A DNA stretch of 64,000 nucleotides, from positions 124,001-188,000 of the forward strand of contig JAANYP010005955.1 in NCBI GenBank assembly GCA_020465985.1, read 5' to 3'. Below, one piece after another: positions 23,429 through 34,584 of this stretch. Source of the DNA: Centrapalus pauciflorus. Taxonomy: Eukaryota > Streptophyta > Magnoliopsida > Asterales > Asteraceae. The translations under genes were made by a program, and so were the position numbers. The notes below the pieces were generated by a model. The model saw nothing but the letters and a program-made list of their open reading frames with translations. It was not told the DNA's origin and did no database searches. Position 1 is the first letter of the stretch; every line of letters begins with the position of its first letter.

Positions 23429-23998
23429 GAGAAGGCCGCCAATGAGGCGGAAGTTTGGCTTTCCGAGCCGAACCTAGGTGTGTCTACCTCGCGCAGTCGA
23501 GGTAATGACAGTTTTGATTTTGACCGCATGATGAGGCGGATTGAGGATATAGTCGTGGTTTAGGGTGAGTTCCGAGAGGATGTGACCCAGAGGCTAGATG
23601 AGATGAATGGTCGTATGACCCATATTTATGATAGGGTCGATCACTTAGCGGGTCGGGTAGATCAGTTATAGGATGGACAGAGAGCCCTGGCATACCAAAA
23701 CGCCTATTACCAGCACCATGACTGGCCATATTCGGAGGGAGTCCGACACCATGAGGACTCTGTAGCCGGTATGCCATATCAGTCTTATGAGGATTACATG
23801 ATGCCCGACTACCAGGCCTATAACCCTGCCGTAGATACTTATCAGCGCTATCCGGCGCATGGCAGGCAGGACCTCCCAGAACCGATGCCTCCTCACTTGG
23901 TTCCGCCGACTGCACAGTTCACCCATGGCCAGAACCTGTATACCGACTTTTTCAACAGTGTCTTCGGTCCTCCTCCGCCGCCTCCTCCATTTGAATGA
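22425..23998 (+). pseudogene. Athila-1 ORF B (second env-position ORF), broken
   Basis: ATG at 22425 directly after TTGTAG. The N-terminus (MSRRTRQR...) matches Athila-2 ORF B. A one-base shift near 22550 changes frame; 22556-23563 is then open. Key blocks: VVEWMSTLRRETGRSANDF, LTTVRHRDITVLHALLKGRP and FAWTIMNDLWAMYDTRER. A (GA)n tract (23379-23430) encodes an Arg-Glu repeat. In-frame TAG codons at 23561-23563 and about 23668 interrupt the Q/Y/P-rich C-terminal tail, which ends FGPPPPPPP at 23998. ORF B is clearly related to ORF A just upstream, as a tandem duplicate within the element. Role unknown. Confidence 0.8.
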
Positions 23999-24882
23999 TC
24001 GGGTACTATATTTCCTTATTCTTTACTTTTCTGTCTTTTATTTTATTTAATTTTGTTATGCATTCAGTTTCTTTATCATAATTTCATTTTTAGTTCTTAG
24101 CCGAGTCCTATTTAGAGTTTATAATGTTTATATAGTCTGTCATTTATTCCCCATTTAAGACTTGTTTTCCGATCAGGCTGTGGAACATGATGATACTTAG
24201 AAAATACATGTGCGAGGGAATTGGTTAGTGTTGACAGGATATTTTATAATTAAGAAAAAGAGTCATAGTAATAATTAAAATTTTTTCCATGTAAAATGAA
24301 TTCAAGTACGTTAAAATTTATTTGGGGTTAAATATAAGTAATGTGTCAAAAGATTTTGGAAACTCATGCAATAAGGAAGAGAACTTAATCATGTTTTAGC
24401 CTCAAAAGTAATTTAATTCTAGTCTAGATGGTTCGGGAATTTAAGTCCGTAGGGGTACTACTCATGCCTGATCCCCTAAAACCATTTGGTTTGGGAGCGA
24501 TTGACCGAAATCTCGTTACATGGACCATCTAGGAAATGTAGTGAAAAAGAACATATATAGAAGCACTGTGTTAAAAAGAAAAGAAAATTTGTCATAAACA
24601 TGCAAAGAGGAAAAAGATGGTCAGAAGACCCACATGTTTTAAGTATCGTAACCATGAGCTAAAAAGGTATTTTCAACAGTGAGATACATTATATAAATTC
24701 TAAGAGAAGTATATTTTAACAGAAAACGTCTTCAATTTACATGTTAAGAATTTTAATGCATTAGTACGAAGGCTAGCTTGACATAAAATTCCTAGACTCA
24801 CTGCCACTTCATGCTCGTTACTTAGTTAGTTCTGATTCCAAAAGCTTGTTCGGGGACGATCAACAGTTAAGTTGGGGAGATT
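23999..24882 (+). other. Athila-1 3' non-coding region and polypurine tract
   Basis: No ORF of note. The tract AAGTTGGGGAGATTT (24868-24882) abuts the LTR and should prime plus-strand synthesis. The rest is AT-rich and resembles the corresponding part of Athila-2 (33796-34584). Confidence 0.7.
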
Positions 24883-26013
24883 TGATAAGTCTATAATTTA
24901 TACGGTTTCTGAGTCATATTATGATCATTTTAAGCACTGATACTTCGTAAAATCCATATTATTACTCCAAGTTGTATTTCAGGGCCAAGATGATAAAAAG
25001 AAGCAATCCGAGAGAATTCAGAGCAAATCAAGCTGAGGGGGCGCAGGCCTACGCCACCCTGCGCTCCACATAGTGCCCAAACTGTCCATATACATTCCAG
25101 CACACGCCAGCTAAACCCTAGCCGCATCGGGCGCGGGGGGGGGGGGGGGGGGGCGCAGGCCTGCGCTTGGCCTGTGCTAGTGCGGTGCCAAACACGTTTT
25201 TCAACACTAGAAACCGTAATCTCTACTTTCCTATAAATATGAGTGAAGGGGCAGCTTTGGAGCAGAGTCCCGACGTGTGTGCAAGTGTGTCGAAGCCCTG
25301 CCGGAGTGGATCTACGATACGAGAACGAAGACGGTGGTTCGCAAGCTACCCAATGGCTCAGATCTGTGATTGTGACGAGCATACGATGAGTGGCTAATCC
25401 CGTTAGCCGTTTGCGGAAGATCTACGGCTAAGTTTACTCTTCTTTAATTTCTATGTTTTGATGTATTCGTATTAAGCGAGATCTATTATGTGTATGCAAA
25501 TGATAAACATTTGGCTATGATTATGATTATGTGTTGCGATTGGTAAAAGCAAGATTGTTTATAGTGGTGTTATTATTTGTGCCGAGTCCATTAGTTTAAG
25601 GATTAAGATGAGTATTAATGTTGCATACGCTATGCCAAGAGTTATTGGTTAAAATACATTTGATTAATTTAGTCGCGCAATTGATTATGTCTATGTGATC
25701 GTTGCATGAAATTATAGTGAGTAATACTTATGTCGTGGTGATTCCGTGAATGGTTATTCGTCTATTGATTGTTTATCTTCTTCGTTAGTTATTTCGTTCA
25801 TAATTTTAGTTACAAGCAATAGCAAACCATTACTCTAAACAACTCATTCAAATCCACAATTTCACAATTTAAATGCTTTCAATAAACTTAAACTTATAAG
25901 GCTTATAACATAATCCTAATTACGGCCACACTCCCTGTGGATTCGACCCTTACTTCTCTAGCTAACTAGTGGAATTAAGGATTAAATCGGCGGATCACAA
26001 CGACGGCCTGTCA
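24883..26013 (+). repeat. 3' LTR of Athila-1
   Basis: Starts TGATAAGTCTATAATTTA after the purine tract and ends ...GGCCTGTCA at 26013. It carries GC palindromes at 25041-25054 (one mismatch) and 25153-25166, a G19 tract, and a TATA box CTATAAATAT at 25231, about 65 bp downstream of the second palindrome. The layout is shared with the Athila-2 LTRs. No 5' partner survives. Confidence 0.85.
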
Positions 26014-26654
26014 GTAATTAAACCTGTTTTCATCAAGTGGCTTGGTGAAAATGTCTGCAAGTTGTTCATCTGTGGAAATAAAACTTACCTCCACATTACC
26101 TTTCTGGATGTGATCTCTGATAAAATGATGTCTGACTTTTATATGCTTTGTTCTGGAATGAAAGATTGGATTGTTGGAGATAGCTATGGCACGTGTATTA
26201 TCACATAGAATAGGAGTTTTCCTATATACAAGTCCATAATCCTCAAGCTGGTGTTGCATCCATAGAATCTGCCCATAGCAGCTTCCAGCAGCAATGTGAT
26301 CTGCTTCAGCAGTAGAAGTGGAAACTGAGTTCTGCTTCTTGCTACAACAACTGATCAACTTACCACCAAGGAGTTGACATCCACCTGTTGTGCTTTTCCT
26401 GTCTAGCCTGCAGCCTACAAAATCAGAATCTGAGTATCCAGTTAGCAAAGACCTAGACCTGGTGTACCCTTTAGGTATTTGAAGATTCTTTTTATAGCAG
26501 CTAGATGTGATTCTTTAAGATCAGCTTGAAACCTAGCACATGAACAGGTAGCAAACATAATATATGATCTACTAGCAGTTAAGTATAGCAAGCTCCCAAT
26601 CATGCCTCTGTAAGTTGTTACAGAAACAGCTTTGCCACTGGCATCAGCATCCAA
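26014..26654 (-). pseudogene. pol: Copia-2 RNase H
   Basis: Two overlapping frames (26654-26442 and 26448-26014) give the Copia RNase H region: Y-S-D-S-D-F-V-G-C-R-L-D-R-K-S-T-T-G (first catalytic Asp region), S-T-A-E-A-D (Glu), L-C-D-N-T-R-A-I (Asp), and the closing H-I-K-V-R-H-H-F-I-R-D...A-D-I-F-T-K-P-L. A frameshift near 26445 separates the halves. The frame is cut after R-F-N-Y by the Athila-1 LTR. RNase H would normally remove RNA from the RNA-DNA hybrid during reverse transcription. Confidence 0.88.
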
Positions 26655-26766
26655 TTTACATTGGTTGCCATTGGGGTTTTGATGGGAGAACTTTGATCAA
26701 ATTTAAACTTTTCAGAAGATCTAAAGTATACATTCTTTGATTAATAAAAATTTTATTTGAGGTTTG

Positions 26767-27720
26767 TTAAACCTGTAATCCTAGAAAGAAAGTAAGTTCA
26801 CCCATCATGTTCATTTCATATTTGGATTTCATGAGCAGTGAAAAATTCTTATTAGTAGAACAAAATATTATGTCGTCCATATAAATTTGAACAAGCATAA
26901 TATCTGACTTCACCTTCTTTATGAACAATGTGGTATCCACTTTACCTCTGGAATAGTCATTGCTCATAAAGAAATCAGTAAGAGTTTCATACCAGGCTCT
27001 AGGGGCTTGTTTCAGACCATAGAGAGCTTTGTCGAACTTATAGACAAAACCTGGATGTTGTTCACTTTCAAAACCTGGAGGCTGCTTGACATATACTTCT
27101 TCCTGCAACTTACCATTCAAAAATTCACTCTTGACATCTATTTGAAATACCTTCATGCTCTTGTGGGCAGCATAGGCTAGAAACAAACGAATTGCTTCTA
27201 ACCTGTCCACAGGAGCAAATGTTTCATCATAGTCAATGCCTTCTTCTTGCCTATTACCTTGAGCAACCAGTCTTGCCTTATTTCTAATGACATGACATTG
27301 CTCATCCATCTTGTTTCTGAAAACCCAGTTGGTGCCAATTATAGTTTTACCTTTAGGAACAGGGACCAGCTTCCATACTTTATTTCTCTCAAACTGATTG
27401 AGTTCTTCTTGCATGGCAGTGATCCAATTGGCATCTTTTAGTGCATCATCCACTTTCTTTGGCTCCATTAGGGACACAAAGCTAGAAAACATACAAAAGT
27501 TTCCTAAGTTGTCCCATCTTGTTGGTACCCCTTTGTTGATGTCACCAATTATTTGATCATCGGGGTGACACCTGATCCACTTAGGAATATGTTTCAATGA
27601 AGATTCTCCCGTATCATTTCCATCTTCATCAGTTCTTGCAGAACAGCTTTCAAGATTTGCTGGCACACTGTTATCTTGAGCATGTTCACCTGTTGAACAT
27701 GATACTCTATTGTTGAACAC
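26767..27720 (-). pseudogene. pol: Copia-2 reverse transcriptase
   Basis: A 317-residue frame, RVT_2 family. It begins in the integrase-RT linker, then WITAMQEELNQFERNKVWKL, K-A-R-L-V-A-Q-G-N-R-Q-E-E-G-I-D-Y, D-E-T-F-A-P-V, Y-G-L-K-Q-A-P-R-A-W-Y and the catalytic YMDDIIF. In the first Asp block the usual V-K-T/S-A-F-L-N-G appears as V-K-S-E-F-L-N-G. The frame ends early at 26767 before RNase H; a frame change connects them. The linker upstream (27720-27926) is in other frames with a stop. Confidence 0.88.
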
Positions 27721-27926
27721 ATCAACAGAGAATTAAGGGAAATCAACATTGATTGGTTCTGGACATGGTGTATTAACTATGTCAGTACACTTGTTCACAA
27801 AGGGTGAAATAACATAATCATCATCATGTCCATTGTGGTTAACAGGATCCACTCTGGGTGAAATGGAAGCTTTTGAGTCCTTTTCCTCAACATGTGAATG
27901 CATAAGATCATCAAAGCTAAATTCTC

Positions 27927-29050
27927 CTAAAACTGATTCAGCAACAGCTTTTTGGTGGAGGCATTCCTAGACTCTTCAAAGGTGACATTGATAGATTCAT
28001 CTATCACCTTTATTTTGTAGTTGTATACTCTGTAGGCTTTAGAGATAGCAGAATATCCAACAAACACACCTTCATCAGCTTTGGGTTCAAGTTTTGCCAG
28101 TTGGTCCCTCTGATTCAGAATGAAGCAGGGACTTCTAAACACATGGAAATAGCTAATATTTGGCCATCTCCCTTTGATTAATTCATAAGGAGTCTTGTTG
28201 AACCTTTTCACCACTAAAGATCTGTTTTGAGTGAAGCAAGCAGTGTTCACAACTACAGCCCAATATGATGAAGGCAAGCCTGATGCACACAACATGGTTC
28301 TAGCAGCTTCAATGAGGGTTCTATTCCTCCTTTCAGCAACTCCATTATATTGTGGAGTTCTTACAGCTGAAAAGTTTTGTGAGATCCCTTTTTCTTCATA
28401 GAAGTCCTCAAGAGTACTGTTTCTGAATTCAGTATCATGATCACTTCTAAGCTACTTGACTTGAGTAGAGTTCAGAACCTCCATCTTTTTGATAAATCCA
28501 ATAATTTCTCTGGAAGCACTCCTTTGGTCTTTAGGAAGATCACCAATGTAAACCTGGAGAACTCATCAACCATTACTAGAGTGTATCTTCTACCTCCTAG
28601 ACTTGGGACACTAACAGATCCAAACAAGTCCATGTGGATTAAGAAGAGAGGAGTATCAATAGAAAAAATATGCTTAGATTTAAAAGATGTTTTTCTCTGC
28701 TTGCCTTTCTCACAAGCTGTGCAGAGTTTATCCTTAACAAAGGTTATAAAAGGCAAATCTGTTATCAACTCTTTCTTACAGAGTTTGTTGATATTCTTGA
28801 AGTTCAGGTGTGACAGTCTTTTGTGCCATAACCAGTTCAGGTCTGCATTGCTTCTTGAGATAAAGCAGGTTTCAGTTGTAGGATCAGCAGATTTCATGTC
28901 CACAACATATACACCTTTCTTCCTGTGTGCACACAACACAACTTTGACTTGGGGATCCAGTATGTACCCCACGTGCTCATCAAAGTTAACCTTGTAGCCA
29001 GCATCACACAGTTGACTAATGCTTACAAGATTATGTTTTAGCCCAGACAC
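27927..29050 (-). pseudogene. pol: Copia-2 integrase
   Basis: 29050-28472 holds the Gag-pre-integrase finger (H-K-R-L-S-H-L and C-T-A-C-E-K-G-K) and the core starting H-M-D-L-F-G, with L-V-M-V-D-E-F-S-R-F. A frame break near 28440-28470 follows. The middle, with the D-N-G/E region, is in another frame (28300-28440), including R-N-R-T-L-I-E-A-A-R. 28295-27927 carries the C-terminal part: PYELIKGRWPNISYFHVF and G-V-F-V-G-Y-S-A-I-S-K-A-Y-R-V-Y. Integrase inserts the cDNA into the genome; this copy is inactive. Confidence 0.85.
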
Positions 29051-29375
29051 ATAGGCTACTCTTTTGAATATTGCAGCACCAGCTTGAAGGGTTCCATATC
29101 CTTCAGTGGATCCCTGACATTATCACCAAAGGTGACGTTTGGCCCTTTTTCAGGCCTGAGATCACTCAGCAAGTCCTTTCAACCTGTCATGTGGCCTGAG
29201 CAGCCGTTGTCCACGTACCAAACCTGGGATGGTTGTTTAACCTGCAGAGTGTCATGGGAAAATATTAGTTATTTTTAGGGGAACTCGTCATAAGGATGAG
29301 TTCTCCTTCTTCATCAACATTTGTTGATGGACCACTTAGATCTACACTATTATTTCCAATTTGGATTGTATCAGC
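29051..29375 (-). pseudogene. pol: Copia-2 protease and gag-pol boundary
   Basis: 29225-29160 encodes WYVDNGCSGHMTG, the Copia protease active-site segment with the usual D-S-G changed to D-N-G, followed at once by an in-frame TGA. On the minus strand before it lies AACTAATATTTTCCC...CTCTGCAG, a stop codon overlapping a branch-point-like CTAAT, then a pyrimidine tract and a strong acceptor at about 29242. The same arrangement is in Copia-3b. Confidence 0.75.
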
Positions 29376-30536
29376 TTAGATACTCTCCTCATTGACCATG
29401 TTACTTCCAACACTGTTGGTTTTTGCAATGTTGGAACTAGCAGTGTCAGCAGACCTTATGTCCTCAGTTTCAGGACAGTCTTTGGCCATATGAGTCTTCT
29501 TCCCACATTTATAGCATTTTCTCTTTTTAGACTTTTTGGAAGAAGTGCTCCCAGAAACACATTCTGGGATATCCTTGTTGGCCTTGTCAGTAGGTTTAGC
29601 AAACTTATTACTATTTTTAGAAGTACCAACAGTTTGAATGGAAGCCTCAATAGCAACAGCTTTACATGTGTCTTCTTTCCTCTTTTTAGGCGGGCAGAGA
29701 TCAAATATTGGAAGTTTAATTGGTCTTTGTCCTTCCACAGGGTTGGGAAACTTATTCCCAACTTTCTCAGGTTGAACAATGGCTTTGCCTTTGCCCTTAC
29801 TGAGATGTGATGAGTGTTGCCTATCAACATAATCACTGTTTCTGGTTTTGAAAGACTTACCTTCATTTATGACCAGTTTTCCACGATGATTTAGAATTTT
29901 ATTTGAAATCACAGTAGATTTACATTCAACATGAGACTTACCCCTGTTGAAAGCAGGCTGCTTACCTTTTGAAAACTTTTTCTCAAAATGCTCAGCATCA
30001 AAAGGGTAACAGATTTCTTCCCATCAGCTTTAGATCCAGAACCTATCTTGTTGACAGGTTTAGTGTCTAAAGCTGCAGATTGAACTTGTTTTCCCTACTT
30101 TTGTTTGTGTGAACCAGCTATGCACTTAGTAGGCTGATTTGATGGAGAACACATTCCATCATCAGTCTTTAAAACTTTTTCACACAAACTGTTAGGGTTT
30201 TGAGGCCTGACAAACCTGTTTTGAGACCAACTTTCCATTTACTCTCTAAATGAAAGTACTTGAAAGCTCACCAAGAGTGGATAAGTCTTTTTCCAGATTA
30301 TTTATCTCAACAATTGAAGCTGTTGTGTTAAGATCCCCTCCAAGATAGGCTTAGATTGGAGCAAGGATCTGTTGACTGATACAATGATTGACTTTCTGTG
30401 CAGATTGGCACCAAGAGTCAACAATCTTTTGAAGTATGGCATGCTTTGTGTTTGTCTCTCTCTTTTCTTCTAATAAAATGGTATTGATGTGTTTTACTTC
30501 ATCAAGTTCAGTTTCCAACTCATGGAAGCTGTTCTT
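29376..30536 (-). pseudogene. gag: Copia-2 Gag distal part with zinc knuckle
   Basis: 29912-29376 is an open frame of 178 residues, basic, with a zinc knuckle CYKCGKKTHMAKDC followed by an acidic tail. 29913-30536 continues Gag in broken frames with several stops and coiled-coil-like sequence. The knuckle keeps the CX2CX4HX4C spacing. Confidence 0.75.
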
Positions 30537-32018
30537 TTAATTAGTTTTTGTTTCAAGATCAGTTTTTAACTTAGAGATCTCAGACAACAAGGCATCATGC
30601 TTCTCAATAGCAGCTTGTAAATCAACAAGCAAATATTCAAACATTTTAACTTTTTCATCAGAATTGTAACTTATAAAATTTTGTACCTTATACATCATAG
30701 TTAGGTTCCAGTTCTCCAAGCTGCTGAGAGCTTCAGCTTCAGCCAGGTCCTGTTTGAAATTGCTTGTTGATGGGACATCAGTGTTGGCCATTAGACAATT
30801 GTTGTCTTCTTCATCTGATGATGAGTCAGATTCCTCCCAGTCACAAGTCTCAGCCATGAGTCCCTTTTGCTTGTTGGAAGCCACTGAGTCTTCCAGCTTT
30901 CTCAGCTTAGCCATGGTGATTAGGTACTTAACCCAGTAACCATCGTCTTTATTTGTCTTGTATGGTTTGGATGAGGAGCCAACAGCTTTAGACACACGGT
31001 CAGCAGCTATATAGCCTGTTTTGCCACATTTAAAGCACTCAGCCTTAGATTTGTCAAATGCTTTCTTTTTTATGGCACCTGACTTCTTTTGCAGCATCTT
31101 TCCACCAAACCTCTTCTTATTGAATTTTCTTACAAGCATAGCATTCATTTGCTCATCATCACATTTAGTAAGATCTTCACAGTCTTCTTCCTCGGGCAAT
31201 TCTTCCATTTCATCATCAGCCTGTTGATCAGCTTGTGTGAACACATCACACACCTGACCAACAGGTTGTCTCACGCTGGCCACTAAGGCAGCACCTCTTT
31301 TGGACATTTCTAAGGCATTCCTTTTCTGTTTCCTTGATTGTTCATCATTCAGTAAAGATCCATAAAGATTTACAAGATCCATACCATTGATGCTGCCTGA
31401 GTTTCTGAGGATAGTAGAGAAATAGTTCCATTCCTCAGGCAGAATGTCCAAAAACTTGTGTGCCAAAGTTAAACTGTCTTTAATAATCCCAACAGCTTTG
31501 AGATCATTGATTAGAGCAGTAAACCTGGTATAGGTTTCAGTAAGAGACTCCTTTGGTTATGCAAAGAATAGTTCATACTGTCTAACAAGATTGTTGATCC
31601 TGTTATCCAGTGTGATAGTGGGACCATCATAGACGGTACACAAAGTATCCCACATCTCCTTTGCAGTCTTCATTTTCTCAACCTGTTTAAACACATCATC
31701 AGGAAGAGAAATAACCAGGTTCTTCCTAGCCTTTGCATCAAGAGCCACCAAACTTTATTCTTCATCAGACCATTGAGCTTTAGCCTTTTCAAAGGTCCTA
31801 ATTTCAGGAACAGCTCCTTTAGCAGCAGGAGTGATAGTAGTAACAGAGGTTGGCACATAGGGACCTTCCATTACTATCTCTGGTAGTACATCCAGATTCT
31901 CTAAATAGAGCATCATTCTGCATTTCCAGCCAGAGAAGTTCTGATGATTGAACTTAGGAGGTTTTGCCATAGAACCATTGTCATAGTAAGAGGAATAGCT
32001 GGCAGCACTGTTGTCCAT
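30537..32018 (-). pseudogene. gag: Copia-2 Gag N-terminal part
   Basis: ATG at 32018 (MDNSAASYSSYYDNGSMAK). UBN2/DUF4219-like Gag: P-P-K-F-N-H-Q-N-F-S-G-W-K near the start, then A-K-E-M-W-D-T-L. In-frame TAA codons at about 31752-31754 and 31557-31559 interrupt an otherwise continuous frame. A first knuckle at about 31040 is degenerate (CFKCGKTGYIAADR: His and last Cys lost). The end (30537-30700) is coiled coil. Structural protein of the particle; inactive copy. Confidence 0.85.
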
Positions 32019-32068
32019 GGTGGGAAATAGGGAGAATGAGAGATCTAGTGTTAACACACACTCTATCT

Positions 32069-32080
32069 GCTCTGATACCA
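32069..32080 (-). other. Primer-binding site of Copia-2
   Basis: The minus strand reads TGGTATCAGAGC, exactly the plant Copia primer site matching initiator tRNA-Met, two bases inside the 5' LTR. Confidence 0.9.
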
Positions 32081-32082
32081 GT

Positions 32083-32708
32083 TGTAGGTCCCAAAAGGTT
32101 TCCCTAGTATGTTGCTCTAAGTTGTAGGGGGGTGAATATAGCTATTTAAAATTCAACACACTTTCTCAATGTTTGTATGTATTATCAACAAGTGTTAATT
32201 ACAAACAAACCTGAACTGTGGAATGGTTCAAGCTGAGATGACAGATACAACTGTGACTAATAATCTAAGACTCACTCAGACTAAACACAATGAATACACT
32301 CACAAAGATGAACTCGCTGTTTACAAGACAGACAGACGGACAGCTTGAACAAGAACAGCTTGGACACACTTTACTGTTTTATTCATGTAGACTTTGCATG
32401 CATGAAAACACACTTCTTTGCACGTTCTGAATATCACACTCTTGGTTTTCTCATATTCCTTAGAAACTACCTTTTGTACTCTCACTGAGATAGCCAGTGA
32501 AGCTTCCTCATTGGACATAGAGATAGTGGAATGCCTTTCCAAAAAGACAAGAATACTTTCCTGCACACTCTGACAAAGCCGTTACATTGCAGAATCTTTG
32601 TCTTTTCCTTTTTGTCTCTGTTGCAGAAGGCTTTAACCAAAAAAGGAATGTCAACTTTAAACTTTCATCTTCTGTTATGGCCATTTTTATATAAAAATGG
32701 TATGTCAC
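32083..32708 (-). repeat. Copia-2 5' LTR, primer-site-side part
   Basis: Homologous in inverted orientation to the right part of 47475-48511. The minus strand ends ...TTGGGACCTACA at 32083. Athila-2 inserted at 32708, after GTCAC. The TATA region is TACAAAAG here against TATAAAAG in the inverted copy at 48095. Confidence 0.9.
32704..32708. repeat. Target-site duplication of Athila-2, left (GTCAC)
   Basis: GTCAC directly flanks the left LTR and is repeated at 46769-46773. The uninterrupted site, GTGAC on the opposite strand, occurs in the inverted Copia-2 LTR at 47856-47860. Confidence 0.92.
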
Positions 32709-33795
32709 TGATGCGAGTGTCGTTAACCCGTCAAAAATAACCACTAAATACCTTAGAAGCTCGGGTAAGTAGGGATCGTATCCACAGAGAGCGAGAGGTT
32801 AATTGCACATATTCGAGCGACTAGCGTTGTAAATTAAATAATTTAAAAAGATTGATTGGTTTGTAAAAAGGTGATTGCTTGATTTATAAAATTAATTACT
32901 TACGAAATTTGTAAAAAGAAAACTTGATGAAATTGTTTGATTAAATAAACTACGAAGATAACCATTCCCGGATTCCACACTTAGCTTTGTATTTAATTTA
33001 TAAAAACGATATAAAGATTACATAGACATAATCTTTGTGATAATTATTATTAGAATCGTTACGTGATCTTGGGCATAGCGCGTGACACGTTTGATGACTC
33101 GTCTTAATTAAATAAATAACTCGGCACGAATAATAAAATATCAACGAACTATCTTGCGAAACGCAACCAAACAAATAACAATCACTCGTTTACAATCTAA
33201 ATATAAATAATAAAACCATGCAAACATATAAGATAATCGTTTGTAAAATAAAACACTTAGCGTTGTGCTTCCTCCGAGAATGATTATGTGAGATTAGTCG
33301 GACATGCTTCACATAGTTCTCAAGAGTTGTGTGTCCATCTTCGCAGCTCGAGTCGTGTGCTCTTCGTACTTGTGTTCGCTCAAACGGGGTCCTTTTCCTT
33401 AGCTTTCCTCTCCAAAAAACGATAATTTCTTTAAAACTTTGACATTGTATTTATAGGAAAAGCTGGAAAAACCCTAAAAACGGCTGAATATTATTTTAAT
33501 GGGTTTGGCGCAGCCGTAGGCACAGGCCTGCGCCCCCCCCCCCCCCTGCGCCTGTCTGTGAAAATTCGTATTTTTGTGAATTAATTTCTTCTGCTGAGCT
33601 CTTGGTCTAGGCGCAGGGCTGCGCCCCCCTCTGCGCCTGGCTCTGAAATTTCGTCCTTTTTTCGCCAATTTAAACTGGATTTTCTTTACCTGTACAAGCA
33701 CAGAATTTTATTCAATAGTAGCACATTCTATGACATTTTCTCACTAAAAACAACTCTTTTATGTCTAATAAACACGGTAAATTATAACCCGATCA
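32709..33795 (-). repeat. 3' LTR of Athila-2
   Basis: The plus strand starts TGATGCGAGTGTCG and ends CCCGATCA, so the minus strand is TGATCGGG...CATCA. It has GC motifs at 33520-33533 (one mismatch to the palindrome) with an adjacent C14 tract, and a TATA box (minus CTATAAATA) at 33449-33457, about 63 bp downstream of the GC motif in transcription sense. Confidence 0.95.
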
Positions 33796-34584
33796 AACTT
33801 CCCAAACTTAACCCTTGATCGTCCCGAGCAAGAACGAAAATCAGACTTTTAAAACATCGGGTTTATCAAGCGTGAAAGACATAATCAACTTATTTAAACA
33901 AACACTAGCCTTCATGAACATAATATTCATCAAGGACACGAACTGAACTAATTTCGAATATATCGTGACGTCTCTCGAATAGTTGTTCAAAAATTCCTCA
34001 CCACTATTATCCTTTTAGCTCAAGGTTATAGAATTGAATTCACGTGGGTCACTAGACCATCTTTTTCCTCGATGCATGATTAAAGCTATGGATTTTTCTT
34101 TTCTTTCTGATCTTTTTCATGCATTATCTATGTTTTTCATTTCAAGTTCACATGGCTTTCTAGATGATTCGTGTAACAGGATTTGGGTCAGCCACTTGAA
34201 TTGAGGCTCTATTCGTGTTCGCTTCCTCCCCCTTATTGCATGAATAATTAGCGGCTATTGGAACTTTTGTTATCTATCACTTGCTACAACATAGTATATC
34301 CTATTTCAACCTCGGTTCACTTCCTTGATTTTAAGTGTTTATGACTCTTTGTGTTATATTTAAACTCATATAATTACATCTTTTACTTGAAACCGTCCTA
34401 GCTAACATCATCATATTTAAGTCGCAAGCTCAACAATAAAGATTTATTGGGTTAATTGATCGGATCATTCTATGGCTTACTTCTCACACAACCTTCTTTG
34501 AAGAAACACAATTATTTAAAAATAAAAAATGCATGCGGAAATAATAGATCATCCTACTTAAAGAAAGGGAACGGAAGAACCTGA
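33796..34584 (-). other. Athila-2 polypurine tract and 3' non-coding region
   Basis: The minus-strand tract TTAAGTTTGGGAAGTT (33796-33811) abuts the LTR. The rest is AT-rich with no supported ORF and is similar in layout to 23999-24882 of Athila-1. Confidence 0.7.

Noticed and set aside
28437..29810. Plus-strand ORFs of 149-186 residues
   Set aside because: Antisense to Copia-2 integrase and Gag; no domain and codon pattern follows the minus-strand gene.
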